Source of the DNA: an uncultured Bacteroidales bacterium
GTDB taxonomy: Bacteria; Bacteroidota; Bacteroidia; Bacteroidales; UBA932
Assembly (NCBI GenBank): GCA_949300335.1
Contig: CASGDV010000108.1
Location: 1 to 45,606, forward strand
Direction of reading: 5' to 3'
DNA length: 45,606 bases
The notes beneath the pieces were generated by a model. The model searched no databases, had not been told where the DNA came from, and was given only the letters and a program-made list of their open reading frames with translations. Positions 1 to 8,532 of this stretch are shown here, in pieces; the first letter of the stretch is position 1; each line of letters opens with the position of its first letter. A program made the position numbers and the translations under genes.

Positions 1-24
1 GCATTCATGCTTGTCCGATTCTAA

Positions 25-1105
25 TGTCGGCAGCAAATATGCGAAATCAATTCAAATCGACACGCGGCGTTTTCTGTTATATTTAATTATATATTAATAA
101 GTTACAAAGGTTTGTTAAAAAATCTTTTGGACACTAGTGATGGCGATTATGAAATTACGGAATGGACTGATTCCACGATAAGCAGCAATGTATTCTATGT
201 CGTACTTAAATCAGGTGACGGTGATGCATATTTCAAGAGTATGGAAAAAGTCTTGGTTTATGAAGACAACCTGTATGTTTTGGATGCCCTTGGAAAAAAG
301 ATAATAAAGTATGATATGGACGGCAATCCGGTGGCCGTGTTGTATAAAGAAGGCAGAGGGCCGGGTGAATATATTCATTTGGACGATTTTTGTATAGATT
401 CATCGGGCCACATATTTACATTGGGTTGCAGCAGATCAGATTGCGGTATTGCCTGATAATGGTTTTGTATTATCCTTGTCGCCGTATAATTCAGGCAAAT
501 TTAAAGATGTTGAACTAGTCCGTTCTTCCTCTGATTTCAGCGATATGATGCCGTTGGCATATTATGATTCTCCTGTCTCGGTTGATGAAGTAATAAGTCT
601 GCCTCTTATTTCATCATCATCTTACGGAGTTACTTATCATCGTACAGTCACTGATTACGCATACAAAATTGGATCTGGAGGTAAACTTGAGCGTCTTGCT
701 TTTGATTTCGGCAAAAATACCGTTCCGATGGATCGACGGGAAAATCTTAGTGAAAATTTGGATTATTATTCTTCCTATATCACGCTTTTGCAATGCTATG
801 CCGAAACTTATGACAAGATTTATGGAATGTTGTACAAATACGGAAAGGAAAATGTTTTCGTAATGGATAAGAATCGTAAACTTCTGTCAATAGCTGAGAC
901 TGCAAATCCTTTTTATGAATGTCCGGAGGATTTGCAGAGCGTAATTCCGGAATACCCTTTGGGAGTAAGTGGTAAATATTTTATAACCTGTATTTCGTAT
1001 GGATATTTAGATTCGTCAAAATTGGAAAATCTTTTGGAGCGCATTGACGTGACTGAACCTGAAGATAATATGGTTTTGTGCCTATATGATATTGTTCCCA
1101 GATGA
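25..1105 (+). pseudogene. Broken 6-bladed beta-propeller gene
   Basis: Two open frames in different phases, 25-456 and about 422-1105, encode parts of one protein resembling the 6-bladed beta-propeller (DUF5128, BF3873-like) family of Bacteroidota lipoproteins. The first part carries the family signature GRGPGEY followed by DDFCIDSSGHIFTL. The second resumes with ADQIAVLPDNGFVL, which normally follows one blade strand later. The junction near 420-430 therefore looks like a deletion that is not a multiple of three. No signal peptide or lipobox precedes the first part; its frame opens only after a stop at 22-24 and the first start-like codon is TTG at 112, so the 5' end also seems lost. Family assignment is from motif recognition; the deletion is inferred. 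Confidence 0.65.
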
Positions 1106-1207
1106 TTTGTCCGAATTTTCCGCAAATCGGCATCGGTAAAGTTAGATAGTTTGTTACAAAAGAATTTGCTTTTACTCTCACTTGACCGTTGCATTTGTTG
1201 TTTTTTT

Positions 1208-1215
1208 TAGCTTTG
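1208..1215 (+). promoter_or_regulatory. Bacteroidota -7 element (TAGCTTTG)
   Basis: TAGCTTTG matches the TAnnTTTG consensus 44 bp before the ATG at 1260. No TTG lies at the ideal 19-20 bp spacing upstream; the nearest are 16 and 23 bp away. It probably drives the second propeller gene. Confidence 0.45.
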
Positions 1216-1259
1216 TGAAAATTTGTCCCAAACTGCAGATACCTAATAACTTATAAAAA

Positions 1260-2479
1260 ATGAAACGTTTTATTTATGTATTTCCCGCTCTGATTTTCAT
1301 GTCTTTGATTCTGTTCTCCTGCAAATCCGGCAGCGATACTTCTTCCGGTGCCGATTATTCCGTAGCGATTGTTCCGGAAAAGGGAACTCTCCGTTTGTCG
1401 GAATTGTATGACAATTATGAAATGGTCAATCTTACGGGCGTTCTTGTTTCCGGTTTCGTGATGTGATTGTGCTTGACGATGTAATTGTCGTTCTGGGCAC
1501 TGCCGGGAATGCGGCCGTATCATTGTTCACAAGGGAAGGTAAGTTCATCTGCCCGTTGGTACGTATCGGTCGTGGACCGGATGAAATGACGGATGTTGTG
1601 GCTGTTGCATATAATCCATATTCGGAAACCCTTGATGTACTTGGAAATATGGGAACGATGGTAAACTGCTATGATATTGCCGGAAGGACATTGAAATCGA
1701 ACTTTTCCATAATGGAAACGGAAATCATGTCGGCAAGGGATTTTTGTCCGGTATCGGCAACCGAATATCTGTTCTACAAGGACTACGGTCTGCTGGAATC
1801 CCAGGAATATTTTGTATACTCTTATGACAGTGCCTCCGGAGCGGTAAAGGACCGTTTCCTCCCCATGGATAAGGAATTGGCCGAGATGTTGTCTTTCGGA
1901 CAGAGCAATAACCTGTTCAGTTATGACGGCGCAGTATATTACTATGCTGCATTCGGGCATTATGTTTACTCCTATAAGGACGGCAATTTTTCCCCGTTCC
2001 TTGAATTTGCCCCAAACATGTACAGCTTTCCGGATGATCTGCTTCACGGAAAATATAACGATGTTGTCGACTTTGTGGAAAATACATGCAAGAAGTCATC
2101 ATATATTTGGGCGCATATAAACATGTACCGATACGGTCGTTATATGATGTCGAGCTATACATACAAGGATGACATATATTTCAATGTCATAAATCTAAAG
2201 AACGGGAAAAGCAAGTCATATGATATGATTGAAGATGATATGGTATGGGGATTCAGTACCGGGGATTTCCGCAGCGTACTTTCGCTTGTTAGCACGGACG
2301 AGAGATATGCGGTCTATTCGGCGGAGCCTTTCGCGATAAAGGACATAATCGCAGGTAGTGACGCTTCTTCATCCGCTGTGGGAAATCCGGAAAAAGCCTG
2401 TTCGGAAAACCGTGATCTTTTGCAAAGGCTTCCGGATGATGCAAATCCGGTTCTGCTTCTCATGAGTTCCGGGAAATGA
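1260..2479 (+). pseudogene. 6-bladed beta-propeller lipoprotein, frameshifted
   Basis: The frame from ATG 1260 starts with a lipoprotein signal (hydrophobic run ending LILFSC, lipid-carrying Cys21) and stops at 1466. The remainder continues in another frame to 2479. Joined, the two give about 406 residues, the normal length of the DUF5128 6-bladed beta-propeller lipoproteins, with the GRGPDEM signature that replaces GPGEY. Around 1450-1460 the DNA reads GGT TTC GTG ATG. Inserting one C after TTC restores GFRDVIVLDD, so one missing base near 1456 explains the break. The rest is intact, so this is either a very recent mutation or a sequencing error. The function of the family is unknown. The gene is a paralogue of its broken upstream neighbour and lies in the same direction. 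Confidence 0.7.
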
Positions 2480-2552
2480 TGACCTTGAGGATTTTTATGT
2501 CTGTTGTACGGGATATTATTATTTTCTGAACCGTATGACTGATGGCAAATGA

Positions 2553-2596
2553 AAAAGGGATGACCTGAAAGTCTTGCGGCTTGAGTCATCCCTTTT
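2553..2596 (-). terminator. Hairpin terminator behind tRNA-Gln
   Basis: AAAAGGGATGAC (2553-2564) and GTCATCCCTTTT (2585-2596) form a perfect 12-bp stem. Read on the minus strand it lies directly after the tRNA-Gln 3' end and finishes in a T run. It may also stop plus-strand transcripts leaving the propeller gene. Confidence 0.75.
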
Positions 2597-2599
2597 ATG

Positions 2600-2670
2600 T
2601 TGAGATACCAAGATTCGAACTTGGACAGACAGAACCAAAATCTGTAGTGCTACCGTTACACCATATCTCA
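2600..2670 (-). tRNA. tRNA-Gln (anticodon UUG)
   Basis: The reverse complement folds into a cloverleaf. The acceptor stem is TGAGATA/TATCTCA with discriminator A at 2600. The anticodon arm is ACAGA-TTTTGGT-TCTGT with anticodon TTG, and the T arm contains GTTCGAATC. CCA is not encoded. Its own promoter is at 2680-2709. Confidence 0.95.
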
Positions 2671-2679
2671 ATTCCGGTG

Positions 2680-2709
2680 CAAAGATATTACATTTTTTTT
2701 TGCTTTCAA
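2680..2709 (-). promoter_or_regulatory. Promoter of tRNA-Gln
   Basis: On the minus strand TTG (2709-2707), a 19-bp spacer, then TATCTTTG (2687-2680): an exact Bacteroidota -33/-7 promoter. The tRNA starts 9 bp after the -7 box. Confidence 0.8.
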
Positions 2710-2727
2710 AATATGGACAGCAATACG

Positions 2728-3165
2728 TCAGAATAATCCGTATATCATGTTCCACGCAAGGAAACGTGCAAATTTTCCGATCAGCATTAGGACGATGCAC
2801 AGGAACGGGCGTGCCTTGTAGAAACCGAGTGCAAGGGCGAATATGTCACCGATTACGGGAATCCAGCATGCAAGTGCGAGCCACACGCCATATCTGTCAA
2901 TGTGTCTTTTCTGTTTCCTGAGAGTCTCTTCCTTTATTTTCAGGTATTTTTCAATCCATTCCCATTTCCCAAGCCATCCTATCCAATAAGTGAATACGCT
3001 TCCGCACCAATTCCCGAGGGTTCCGACTATCAGGCATCCTACCGGATCCTTTGTGGCGGCAAGTATTGCCAGATACAGTGCATCCGAACTGAATGGAAAG
3101 ATGGTAGCGGCCAGAAAGGTGCCGATGAAAAGTCCTAGCAGGCCTAGGTCAGCGAACCATGACAT
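2728..3165 (-). CDS. YqaA-like VTT/SNARE-associated (DedA-type) membrane protein
   Basis: A 145-residue integral membrane protein. It has a hydrophobic N-terminal segment (GLLGLFIGTFLAATIFPF), the region PVGCLIVGTLGNWCGSVFTYWIG with the small-residue/Gly pattern of the VTT domain, and the late CWIPVIGDIFALALGF motif typical of the YqaA branch of the DedA superfamily. Related proteins are thought to act in lipid scrambling or membrane homeostasis; the substrate here is unknown. A longer frame reaches 3213 but would run into tadA, so the ATG at 3165, placed 2 bp after the tadA stop (TGA-TC-ATG), is the likely start. It is the last gene of guaA-tadA-yqaA. Length and motifs fit an intact protein. 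Confidence 0.8.
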   Translation of the reverse strand: MSWFADLGLLGLFIGTFLAATIFPFSSDALYLAILAATKDPVGCLIVGTLGNWCGSVFTYWIGWLGKWEWIEKYLKIKEETLRKQKRHIDRYGVWLALACWIPVIGDIFALALGFYKARPFLCIVLMLIGKFARFLAWNMIYGLF

Positions 3166-3167
3166 GA

Positions 3168-3608
3168 TCAACCGCGTTTGTTCTTGAAGAAATTCCGCAT
3201 GAGGTCGGAACATTCGTCTTCCAGTATCCCGCCCGTGACAGTCGTTTTCGGATGCAGCAGCGTAGGGCTGTATAGTGTGAATCCTCTCTTCGGATCATGG
3301 CATCCGTAAACTACCCTTCCTATCTGAGACCAGGCAAGGGCTCCGGCACACATCGGGCATGGTTCGACAGTCACATATATGGTGCAGTCTGTCAGATATT
3401 TTCCTCCCATGGCTCCGGTCGCGGCGGTCACCGCTATCATTTCCGCATGTGCGGTTGGATCATTCAATCTTTCCGTCATGTTGCGGCCCCTGCCTATGAT
3501 CCGCCCTTTCCATACGACAACAGCCCCGACCGGAACTTCGTCTTCGCTTGCTGCAAGACGGGCTTCGGCCAGGGCTTCCTTCATGTATTTTTCGTCTTCT
3601 ATTCCCAC
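3168..3608 (-). CDS. tadA: tRNA-specific adenosine deaminase TadA
   Basis: A 146-residue zinc deaminase that converts the wobble adenosine 34 of tRNA-Arg(ACG) to inosine. HAE (His54-Ala-Glu56) supplies one zinc ligand and the catalytic Glu, and PCPMC (Cys84, Cys87) supplies the other two ligands. The downstream motif GCHDPKRG is typical of TadA rather than cytidine or guanine deaminases. The reading frame starts with GTG at 3608, overlapping the last 10 bp of guaA; an ATG at 3584 (Met9) is the alternative. The overlap implies translational coupling with guaA. Confidence 0.9.
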   Translation of the reverse strand: MGIEDEKYMKEALAEARLAASEDEVPVGAVVVWKGRIIGRGRNMTERLNDPTAHAEMIAVTAATGAMGGKYLTDCTIYVTVEPCPMCAGALAWSQIGRVVYGCHDPKRGFTLYSPTLLHPKTTVTGGILEDECSDLMRNFFKNKRG

Positions 3609-5221
3609 TCTATTGTTGCTGGTGGTTTGGAACTTACGTCATAGACAACGCGGTTCACTCCACGGACTTTGTTTATTATGTCGTTGCTTACTTTCGCCAG
3701 AAAATCATAAGGAAGTCGTACCCAGTCGGCAGTCATTCCGTCAGTGGAAATGACGGCTCTGAGCGCGACAGTATTTTCATATGTCCTTTCGTCACCCATC
3801 ACTCCGACGCTCTTTGTAGGGAGCAATATCACTCCTGCCTGCCATATGGCATCATACAGGGTTGCTGCGTTCATGGTTGGGTCAGAAGCGGAACGGACAT
3901 ATTCAGCACCTTCCCCGGCAAGTGCTTCCACGGCAGCCTTGTTGCCGTCAAGCCTGTATGCCTTGAGTCCTTTGATGAAAATGTCGTCTGCCTCCCTGAG
4001 TATTCCGAGTTTTTCTTCAGTGACATCCCCCAGAATCCTGATTCCGAGAGACGGTCCGGGGAACGGATGTCTGCCGATAAGTTCGTCCTTGATTCCGAGA
4101 GCCCTTCCGACTCTTCTGACTTCATCCTTGAAAAGTGATCTCAGAGGTTCGACGATTTTGAGATTCATCTTCTCCGGCAGTCCTCCTACATTGTGATGTG
4201 ATTTTATCGTTGAGGATGGGCCGTTTACGGAAGCGGATTCGATGACATCGGGATATATGGTCCCCTGTGCCAGCCATTTCGCATTTTCAATCCTTTTGGC
4301 ATATTTGTCGAATGTCTCGATGAAGAGCCTTCCTATTATTTTCCTTTTCTGTTCCGGTTCGGTCACTCCGGCCAGTTCGCTTATGAATTCCTTCGATGCG
4401 TCGGCCCCGATCACATTCAGTCCCATGTCCTGATATGAAGACAGGACTTCTTCGAATTCGTTTTTGCGCAGCAGACCGTTATTCACGAAGATGCATGCCA
4501 GCTGGTGTCCTATTGCCTTGTTCAGCAATACGGCAGCAACAGTCGAGTCGACGCCTCCGCTCAATCCTAGGATCACCTGGTCGTCTCCAATCTTGTTTTT
4601 CAGTTCTGCCACCGTGGTATCTATGAAGGATGCAGGTGTCCAGTCGCCTTTGCAGCCGCATATTCCCAAAGCGAAATTTGCAAGAATCCTTGTCCCTTCG
4701 AGAGTATGGTATACTTCAGGATGGAACTGGACTGCATATGTATCTTCTCCTTTTATATGGTATGCAGCGTTTTCAACGTCATCTGTGGAAGCGATGACCT
4801 CCGCACCTTCAGGAAGTTCGGCTATCGTGTCTCCGTGTGACATCCATACCTGCGACGGAGACTTGACTCCTTCAAGGAGGGGAGAACTGCTGTTGGTAAC
4901 TTTCAACATGGCCCTTCCATATTCCCTCGCGATTGAAGGGTTTACGCTTCCTCCGTACCTGTGCGCAAGAAACTGCGCTCCGTAGCAGATGCCAAGAAGA
5001 GGCAGCTTGCCCTTGATTGCCCCGAGATCCGCCGACGGTGCCTGTTCATCCCTTACCGAAAACGGACTGCCGGAGAGTATTACGCCTTTAACGGATCCGT
5101 CGATTTCCGGAATCTTGTTGTACGGGTAGATTTCGCAGTAAACGTTGAGTTCCCTTAAACGTCTGCCAATCAGTTGGGTAACCTGCGAGCCGAAGTCAAG
5201 AATAATGATTTTTTCTGTCAT
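3599..5221 (-). CDS. guaA: GMP synthase (glutamine-hydrolysing)
   Basis: A 540-residue two-domain enzyme converting XMP to GMP with glutamine and ATP, the last step of guanine nucleotide synthesis. The N-terminal class I amidotransferase has the nucleophile in LLGICYGAQ (Cys79) and the His167/Glu169 pair in QFHPEV. The ATP-pyrophosphatase domain begins at about 215 with the PP-loop SGGVDS (221-226). The C-terminal dimerisation domain ends with the conserved [10 protein letters not shown]. The gene is first of a minus-strand group with tadA and the yqaA-like gene. A candidate -7 box (TATTTTTG) lies 21 bp ahead of the ATG and the gene is divergent from typA. Confidence 0.97.
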   Translation of the reverse strand: MTEKIIILDFGSQVTQLIGRRLRELNVYCEIYPYNKIPEIDGSVKGVILSGSPFSVRDEQAPSADLGAIKGKLPLLGICYGAQFLAHRYGGSVNPSIAREYGRAMLKVTNSSSPLLEGVKSPSQVWMSHGDTIAELPEGAEVIASTDDVENAAYHIKGEDTYAVQFHPEVYHTLEGTRILANFALGICGCKGDWTPASFIDTTVAELKNKIGDDQVILGLSGGVDSTVAAVLLNKAIGHQLACIFVNNGLLRKNEFEEVLSSYQDMGLNVIGADASKEFISELAGVTEPEQKRKIIGRLFIETFDKYAKRIENAKWLAQGTIYPDVIESASVNGPSSTIKSHHNVGGLPEKMNLKIVEPLRSLFKDEVRRVGRALGIKDELIGRHPFPGPSLGIRILGDVTEEKLGILREADDIFIKGLKAYRLDGNKAAVEALAGEGAEYVRSASDPTMNAATLYDAIWQAGVILLPTKSVGVMGDERTYENTVALRAVISTDGMTADWVRLPYDFLAKVSNDIINKVRGVNRVVYDVSSKPPATIEWE

Positions 5222-5241
5222 GCTGTTTTTTTACTTTGCCG

Positions 5242-5249
5242 CAAAAATA
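5242..5249 (-). promoter_or_regulatory. -7 element of guaA (TATTTTTG)
   Basis: Reverse-strand TATTTTTGC matches TAnnTTTG and sits 21 bp before the guaA ATG. No TTG is seen at the proper -33 spacing. Confidence 0.5.
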
Positions 5250-5282
5250 ATATAAAAACTTCATTTTAATGAGAGAATTGTC

Positions 5283-5290
5283 TAATTTTG
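5283..5290 (+). promoter_or_regulatory. -7 element of typA (TAATTTTG)
   Basis: TAATTTTGC is an exact TAnnTTTG match 55 bp before the typA ATG. The -33 region lacks a clear TTG. It is back-to-back with the guaA -7 box. Confidence 0.5.
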
Positions 5291-5344
5291 CAGTCCTTTT
5301 CGGAAATATCGTATTATTTCGAAAATATCATATAATATTATAGT

Positions 5345-7150
5345 ATGCAGGATATTAGAAACATAGCAATCATCGCCCATGTTGACCATGGAAAGACTAC
5401 TTTGGTGGACCGCATGATCTATCAGGCACGTCAGGCGAGAGAGCAGGGGAAGCTGGGAGAGCTGATTCTGGATAACAATGACCTTGAAAGGGAAAGAGGT
5501 ATAACCATTTTGGCGAAAAATGTATCCGTTCCTTATAAGGGTGTGAAAATAAATATAATAGATACTCCGGGCCATAGTGATTTCGGCGGGGAGGTAGAGC
5601 GGGTGCTCAATATGGCCGACGGTGTCATACTTCTTGTGGATGCTTTCGAAGGATGTATGCCTCAGACGCGTTTCGTCCTGCAAAAAGCCATCGAGATGGG
5701 CAAGAAACCCATCGTGGTGATAAACAAGGTTGACAAGCTCAACTGCCGTCCGGATGAAGTCCAGGAGGAGGTTTTCGATCTGATGTTCTCTCTCAATGCA
5801 TCCGAGGACCAGCTGGATTTCAGAACCGTCTACGGAAGTGCAAAGCAGGGATGGATGTCCCTTGACTGGAGGAAACCAACAAATGACATCACGGCTTTGC
5901 TCGATACCATAATAGAGGTGATTCCCGCTCCTGCAGTGAGTGACGGAACGCCCCAGATGCTTATTTCTTCACTCGAGTATTCCCCTTATGTAGGCAGGAT
6001 TGCCGTAGGCCGCGTCACGAGAGGGGAACTGAAAGCCGGAATGAATATCAGTCTTTGCAAGCGATATGATATAATACAGAAACAGAAGATCAAGGAACTG
6101 ATGGTTTTCGACGGTCTCGGAAAGACAAAAGTCGATACCGTGCAGTGCGGTGATATCTGTGCCGTGGTAGGTCTTGAGGGATTTGAAATCGGAGATACTA
6201 TTGCAGACTTTGAAAATCCGGAGGCGCTGCCTCCAATCTCGGTGGATGAGCCTACCATGAGCATGCTGTTCTGCATCAACAACTCCCCGTTTTTCGGACG
6301 TGAAGGCAAGTTCGTGACCTCAAGGCATCTCAAGGAACGTCTGGACAAGGAACTTGAAAAGAATCTTGCCCTTCGTGTCAAACCGGGGCCTAATGCAGAT
6401 TCTTTCATTGTATACGGAAGAGGTGTCCTTCATTTGTCGGTACTGATAGAGACTATGCGCCGTGAAGGTTTCGAACTTCAGGTCGGACAGCCTAAGGTTC
6501 TGGACAAGACCATAAACGGTGTGAGATGCGAACCTATAGAGAATCTTACGATAGAGGTTCCGGAGGAGTTTGTCGGAAAGGCCATCGAGATTTCCACGAG
6601 ACGCAAGGCCGCATTGATCCATATGGAAAACAGGGGAGACAGGACTCATCTGGATTTCGATATTCCTGCAAGGGGACTTATGGGGCTGAGAAGCAACCTT
6701 TTGACAGCGACCCAGGGTGAGGCTGTCGTTGCGCACAGGTTCAAGGGTTACGAGCCTTACAAGGGTGATATAGAAAGACGTACCAACGGGTCCCTCGTCT
6801 CGCTTGAAACAGGTGTTGCTGTTGCATATTCGATGGACAAGCTTCAGGACCGCGGACGTTTCTTCGTGGAACCCGGTGATGAAATTTATGCGGGGCAGGT
6901 TGTCGGAGAGCATACGAGGGAGAAGGACCTTAACATAAATATCTGCAAGACCAAGAAACTTACGAATATGAGGGCTTCCGGAAGTGATGACAAGGTGATG
7001 CTTCCTCCGCCGATCGTATTCTCTCTCGAAGAGGCACTCGAGTATATTCAGGAAGATGAACTGGTTGAGGTAACTCCTAAGTCGATGAGAATCAGGAAGA
7101 TCATACTTGATGAAATAGAGAGAAAAAGAAAAAGTGGGAATTTAGATTGA
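5345..7150 (+). CDS. typA: Ribosome-associated GTPase TypA/BipA
   Basis: A 601-residue translational GTPase of the EF-G-like group that binds 70S ribosomes and helps ribosome assembly and stress or cold adaptation. G1 is AHVDHGKTT (11-19), switch II is [16 protein letters not shown] (73 onward) and G4 is NKVD (127-130). The C-terminal part carries the BipA-specific motif [17 protein letters not shown]. Length is normal for the family. The start is the first in-frame ATG, close behind a -7 element. The gene is single and is followed by a separate promoter for the DUF177-rpmF pair. Confidence 0.96.
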   Translation: MQDIRNIAIIAHVDHGKTTLVDRMIYQARQAREQGKLGELILDNNDLERERGITILAKNVSVPYKGVKINIIDTPGHSDFGGEVERVLNMADGVILLVDAFEGCMPQTRFVLQKAIEMGKKPIVVINKVDKLNCRPDEVQEEVFDLMFSLNASEDQLDFRTVYGSAKQGWMSLDWRKPTNDITALLDTIIEVIPAPAVSDGTPQMLISSLEYSPYVGRIAVGRVTRGELKAGMNISLCKRYDIIQKQKIKELMVFDGLGKTKVDTVQCGDICAVVGLEGFEIGDTIADFENPEALPPISVDEPTMSMLFCINNSPFFGREGKFVTSRHLKERLDKELEKNLALRVKPGPNADSFIVYGRGVLHLSVLIETMRREGFELQVGQPKVLDKTINGVRCEPIENLTIEVPEEFVGKAIEISTRRKAALIHMENRGDRTHLDFDIPARGLMGLRSNLLTATQGEAVVAHRFKGYEPYKGDIERRTNGSLVSLETGVAVAYSMDKLQDRGRFFVEPGDEIYAGQVVGEHTREKDLNINICKTKKLTNMRASGSDDKVMLPPPIVFSLEEALEYIQEDELVEVTPKSMRIRKIILDEIERKRKSGNLD

Positions 7151-7178
7151 TAATCAAAAACTTTTTTCTTACCTTTGC
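7147..7178 (+). promoter_or_regulatory. Promoter of the DUF177-rpmF operon
   Basis: TTG at 7147-7149 (inside the typA stop region), a 20-bp spacer, and TACCTTTGC at 7170-7178: an exact Bacteroidota -33/-7 promoter, 53 bp before the ATG at 7232. Confidence 0.8.
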
Positions 7179-7231
7179 AGGCTCAAATCCATTTATAGTC
7201 GGATTGTGACCTTGAAAAAGTTTGCGGCCGT

Positions 7232-7780
7232 ATGGAAACGAATATGATAATACCGGTAAATGGATTGGCTGATGGCAGGAACAGATTCCACCGTCATGCC
7301 GGGAAAGAGTTCTTTGTCGATTTTGAAAACTCTGAGATCATTGATGCCGATATTGATGTCCGCATCGATGTGGAGAAGGTCAGAAGGGACAGGGTAGACG
7401 TCGATTGTCACATGGGCGGTTCGGTAACGGTCACGTGCGACAGATGTCTGGGAAATCTGGTGCTTCCTGTCAATGCGGATGCGGTGCTGAGTTTGCATCT
7501 CGGGAGCGTGGGGGAAACGGAAGACGGGACTTATGAGGAAGATGGAAGGGAAATCGTCAATCTGCCTGCAGCTGATACCGATTATGATATGGCCCAGATC
7601 GTTTATGACTATGTCTGCCTTTCCTTGCCTATCCAGAGATTTCATCCGGAAGGGGAGTGTGATCCAGAGGTTGCAGGACGTATTGGCCGGACTTCGGCAG
7701 AAATACAGGGTGAGAGGACAGATAATCCTTTCGCAGCGTTGAAGGGCTTGTTCCCGGACAAGGAAACAAATGAAAATTAA
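7232..7780 (+). CDS. DUF177/YceD family protein
   Basis: A 182-residue protein of the DUF177 (YceD) family. It has the hallmark metal-site-like motif CDRCLGNL (Cys69, Cys72) in the middle of an otherwise acidic protein. A second conserved stretch, DYDMAQIVYDYVCLSLPIQRFHPEG, ends in a further Cys. Family members are almost always encoded immediately before rpmF, as here (20 bp). In plants and E. coli they are linked to 23S rRNA or ribosome accumulation, so a role in 50S biogenesis is likely but not shown by the sequence. Met5 (7244) is an alternative start. Confidence 0.85.
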   Translation: METNMIIPVNGLADGRNRFHRHAGKEFFVDFENSEIIDADIDVRIDVEKVRRDRVDVDCHMGGSVTVTCDRCLGNLVLPVNADAVLSLHLGSVGETEDGTYEEDGREIVNLPAADTDYDMAQIVYDYVCLSLPIQRFHPEGECDPEVAGRIGRTSAEIQGERTDNPFAALKGLFPDKETNEN

Positions 7781-7800
7781 ATAATTAAAAATATAGAACA

Positions 7801-7983
7801 ATGGCACATCCAAAACACAAGGTCTCCAAGCAGAGACGAGACAAGAGAAGAACACATGACGTTGCTGTAGTTCCTACATTGGCTAAATGTTCAAACTGTG
7901 GTGCTACCGTAATGTATCATAGGGTCTGCCCAGAGTGCGGTTATTACAGAGGACGTCAGATAATCGCAAAGGACGCAGAGTAA
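7801..7983 (+). CDS. rpmF: 50S ribosomal protein L32
   Basis: A 60-residue ribosomal protein. It starts with the conserved MAHPKHKVSKQRRDKRR basic tail and contains a complete zinc ribbon, CSNCG (Cys30, Cys33) and CPECG (Cys43, Cys46), so it is the zinc-binding C+ form. It lies 20 bp after the DUF177 gene and 13 bp before tRNA-Arg, all in one transcription unit that ends at the hairpin at 8077-8118. Confidence 0.97.
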   Translation: MAHPKHKVSKQRRDKRRTHDVAVVPTLAKCSNCGATVMYHRVCPECGYYRGRQIIAKDAE

Positions 7984-7996
7984 TTTTGAGAAATCC

Positions 7997-8068
7997 GGCC
8001 CTGTAGTTCAACGGATAGAATGGAAGTTTCCTAAACTTTAGATAGCAGTTCGATTCTGCTCGGGGCTA
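7997..8068 (+). tRNA. tRNA-Arg (anticodon CCU)
   Basis: The cloverleaf has acceptor GGCCCTG/CGGGGCT (first pair G-U, rest paired, discriminator A at 8068). The anticodon loop is TTCCTAA with anticodon CCT, and the T arm is AGCAG-TTCGATT-CTGCT. CCA is not encoded. It reads AGG codons. It lies directly after rpmF and is probably cotranscribed. Confidence 0.93.
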
Positions 8069-8076
8069 CTTTCCAG

Positions 8077-8118
8077 AGAGTGATTGGCAAGATATCGGTC
8101 TTCCGGTCACTCTTTTTC
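8077..8118 (+). terminator. Rho-independent terminator after tRNA-Arg
   Basis: AGAGTGA (8077-8083) and TCACTCT (8107-8113) form a stem with additional pairing of GGTC/GACC-type bases inside the loop, followed by a T run. It closes the DUF177-rpmF-tRNA-Arg unit. Confidence 0.7.
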
Positions 8119-8202
8119 ATTTTCCTTACCAATAAGTCAGTGGTTGTACAAGTTGTATTCAGTGTACGATATGTCATTCACTCCCGGAAGCATCACTCAC
8201 AG

Positions 8203-8290
8203 ATTTTCAAACCCACGCGCACCGTCCTTTGAAGTAAGTTATTGTAAATCAATGAATTATACAAAAGTTCGATGCGCGTGGGTTGAAAAT
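8203..8290 (+). repeat. Hairpin element 1
   Basis: Arms of about 21 bp, 8203-8224 and 8270-8290 (right arm core GCGCGTGGGTTGAAAAT), are inverted repeats with one indel and one mismatch. They enclose a 45-bp AT-rich centre. The centre (8232-8265) is itself a partial palindrome, GTAAGTTATTG then TAAAT then CAATGAATTATAC. The same layout recurs in the two following elements, which suggests a short non-autonomous repeat family. Its nature is unknown. Confidence 0.7.
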
Positions 8291-8340
8291 TTGGTAAGCG
8301 TCTCCGGGATGGCGTAGTGCATAATAAAAGCAGGGCCGAT

Positions 8341-8435
8341 GACCCCAACCCACGCGCACCTCGATTTTTAGCAACTTGCTGATAATAAACGAGTTACAAG
8401 AAATCGAGATGCTCGTGACCCGTTTTTTCGGGGTC
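8341..8435 (-). repeat. Hairpin element 2 (reverse orientation)
   Basis: Left arm CACGCGCACCTCGATTT (8351-8367) and right arm 8401-8417 (AAATCGAGATGCTCGTG) pair over 17 bp with two mismatches. The flanks GACCCC (8341-8346) and GGGGTC (8430-8435) also pair. The centre, read on the minus strand, is GTAACTCG then TTTATTATCAG then CAAGTTGC, aligning with the centres of elements 1 and 3, so this copy is inverted relative to them. Confidence 0.65.
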
Positions 8436-8444
8436 AAGAGCATC
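8408..8444. repeat. Hairpin shared by elements 2 and 3
   Basis: GATGCTCGTGACCC (8408-8421) and GGGTCAAGAGCATC (8431-8444) form a 14-bp stem with one mismatch around the 9-base loop GTTTTTTCG. It joins the right arm of element 2 to the left arm of element 3, so the two elements are fused head to head. Confidence 0.7.
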
Positions 8445-8510
8445 TGCCTTCGAGCCAAGTAATTGCTAATCAATTATTTACAAGGACACCCGATGCTCGT
8501 GGGTTGAAAA
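8431..8510 (+). repeat. Hairpin element 3
   Basis: Left arm CAAGAGCATC (8435-8444) pairs with GATGCTCGTG (8492-8501) with one mismatch. The centre, AAGTAATTG then CTAATCAAT then TATTTACAA (8458-8483), matches the centre of element 1. The right end GATGCTCGTGGGTTGAAAA (8492-8510) is nearly the same as that of element 1 (8271-8289). Confidence 0.65.
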
Positions 8511-8532
8511 ATTACCGGTATTGTAAGGACGT

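Noticed and set aside
1520-2047. 175-residue frame antisense to the second propeller gene
   Set aside because: It is a shadow of the plus-strand coding sequence with no recognisable domain; the plus strand carries clear family motifs.
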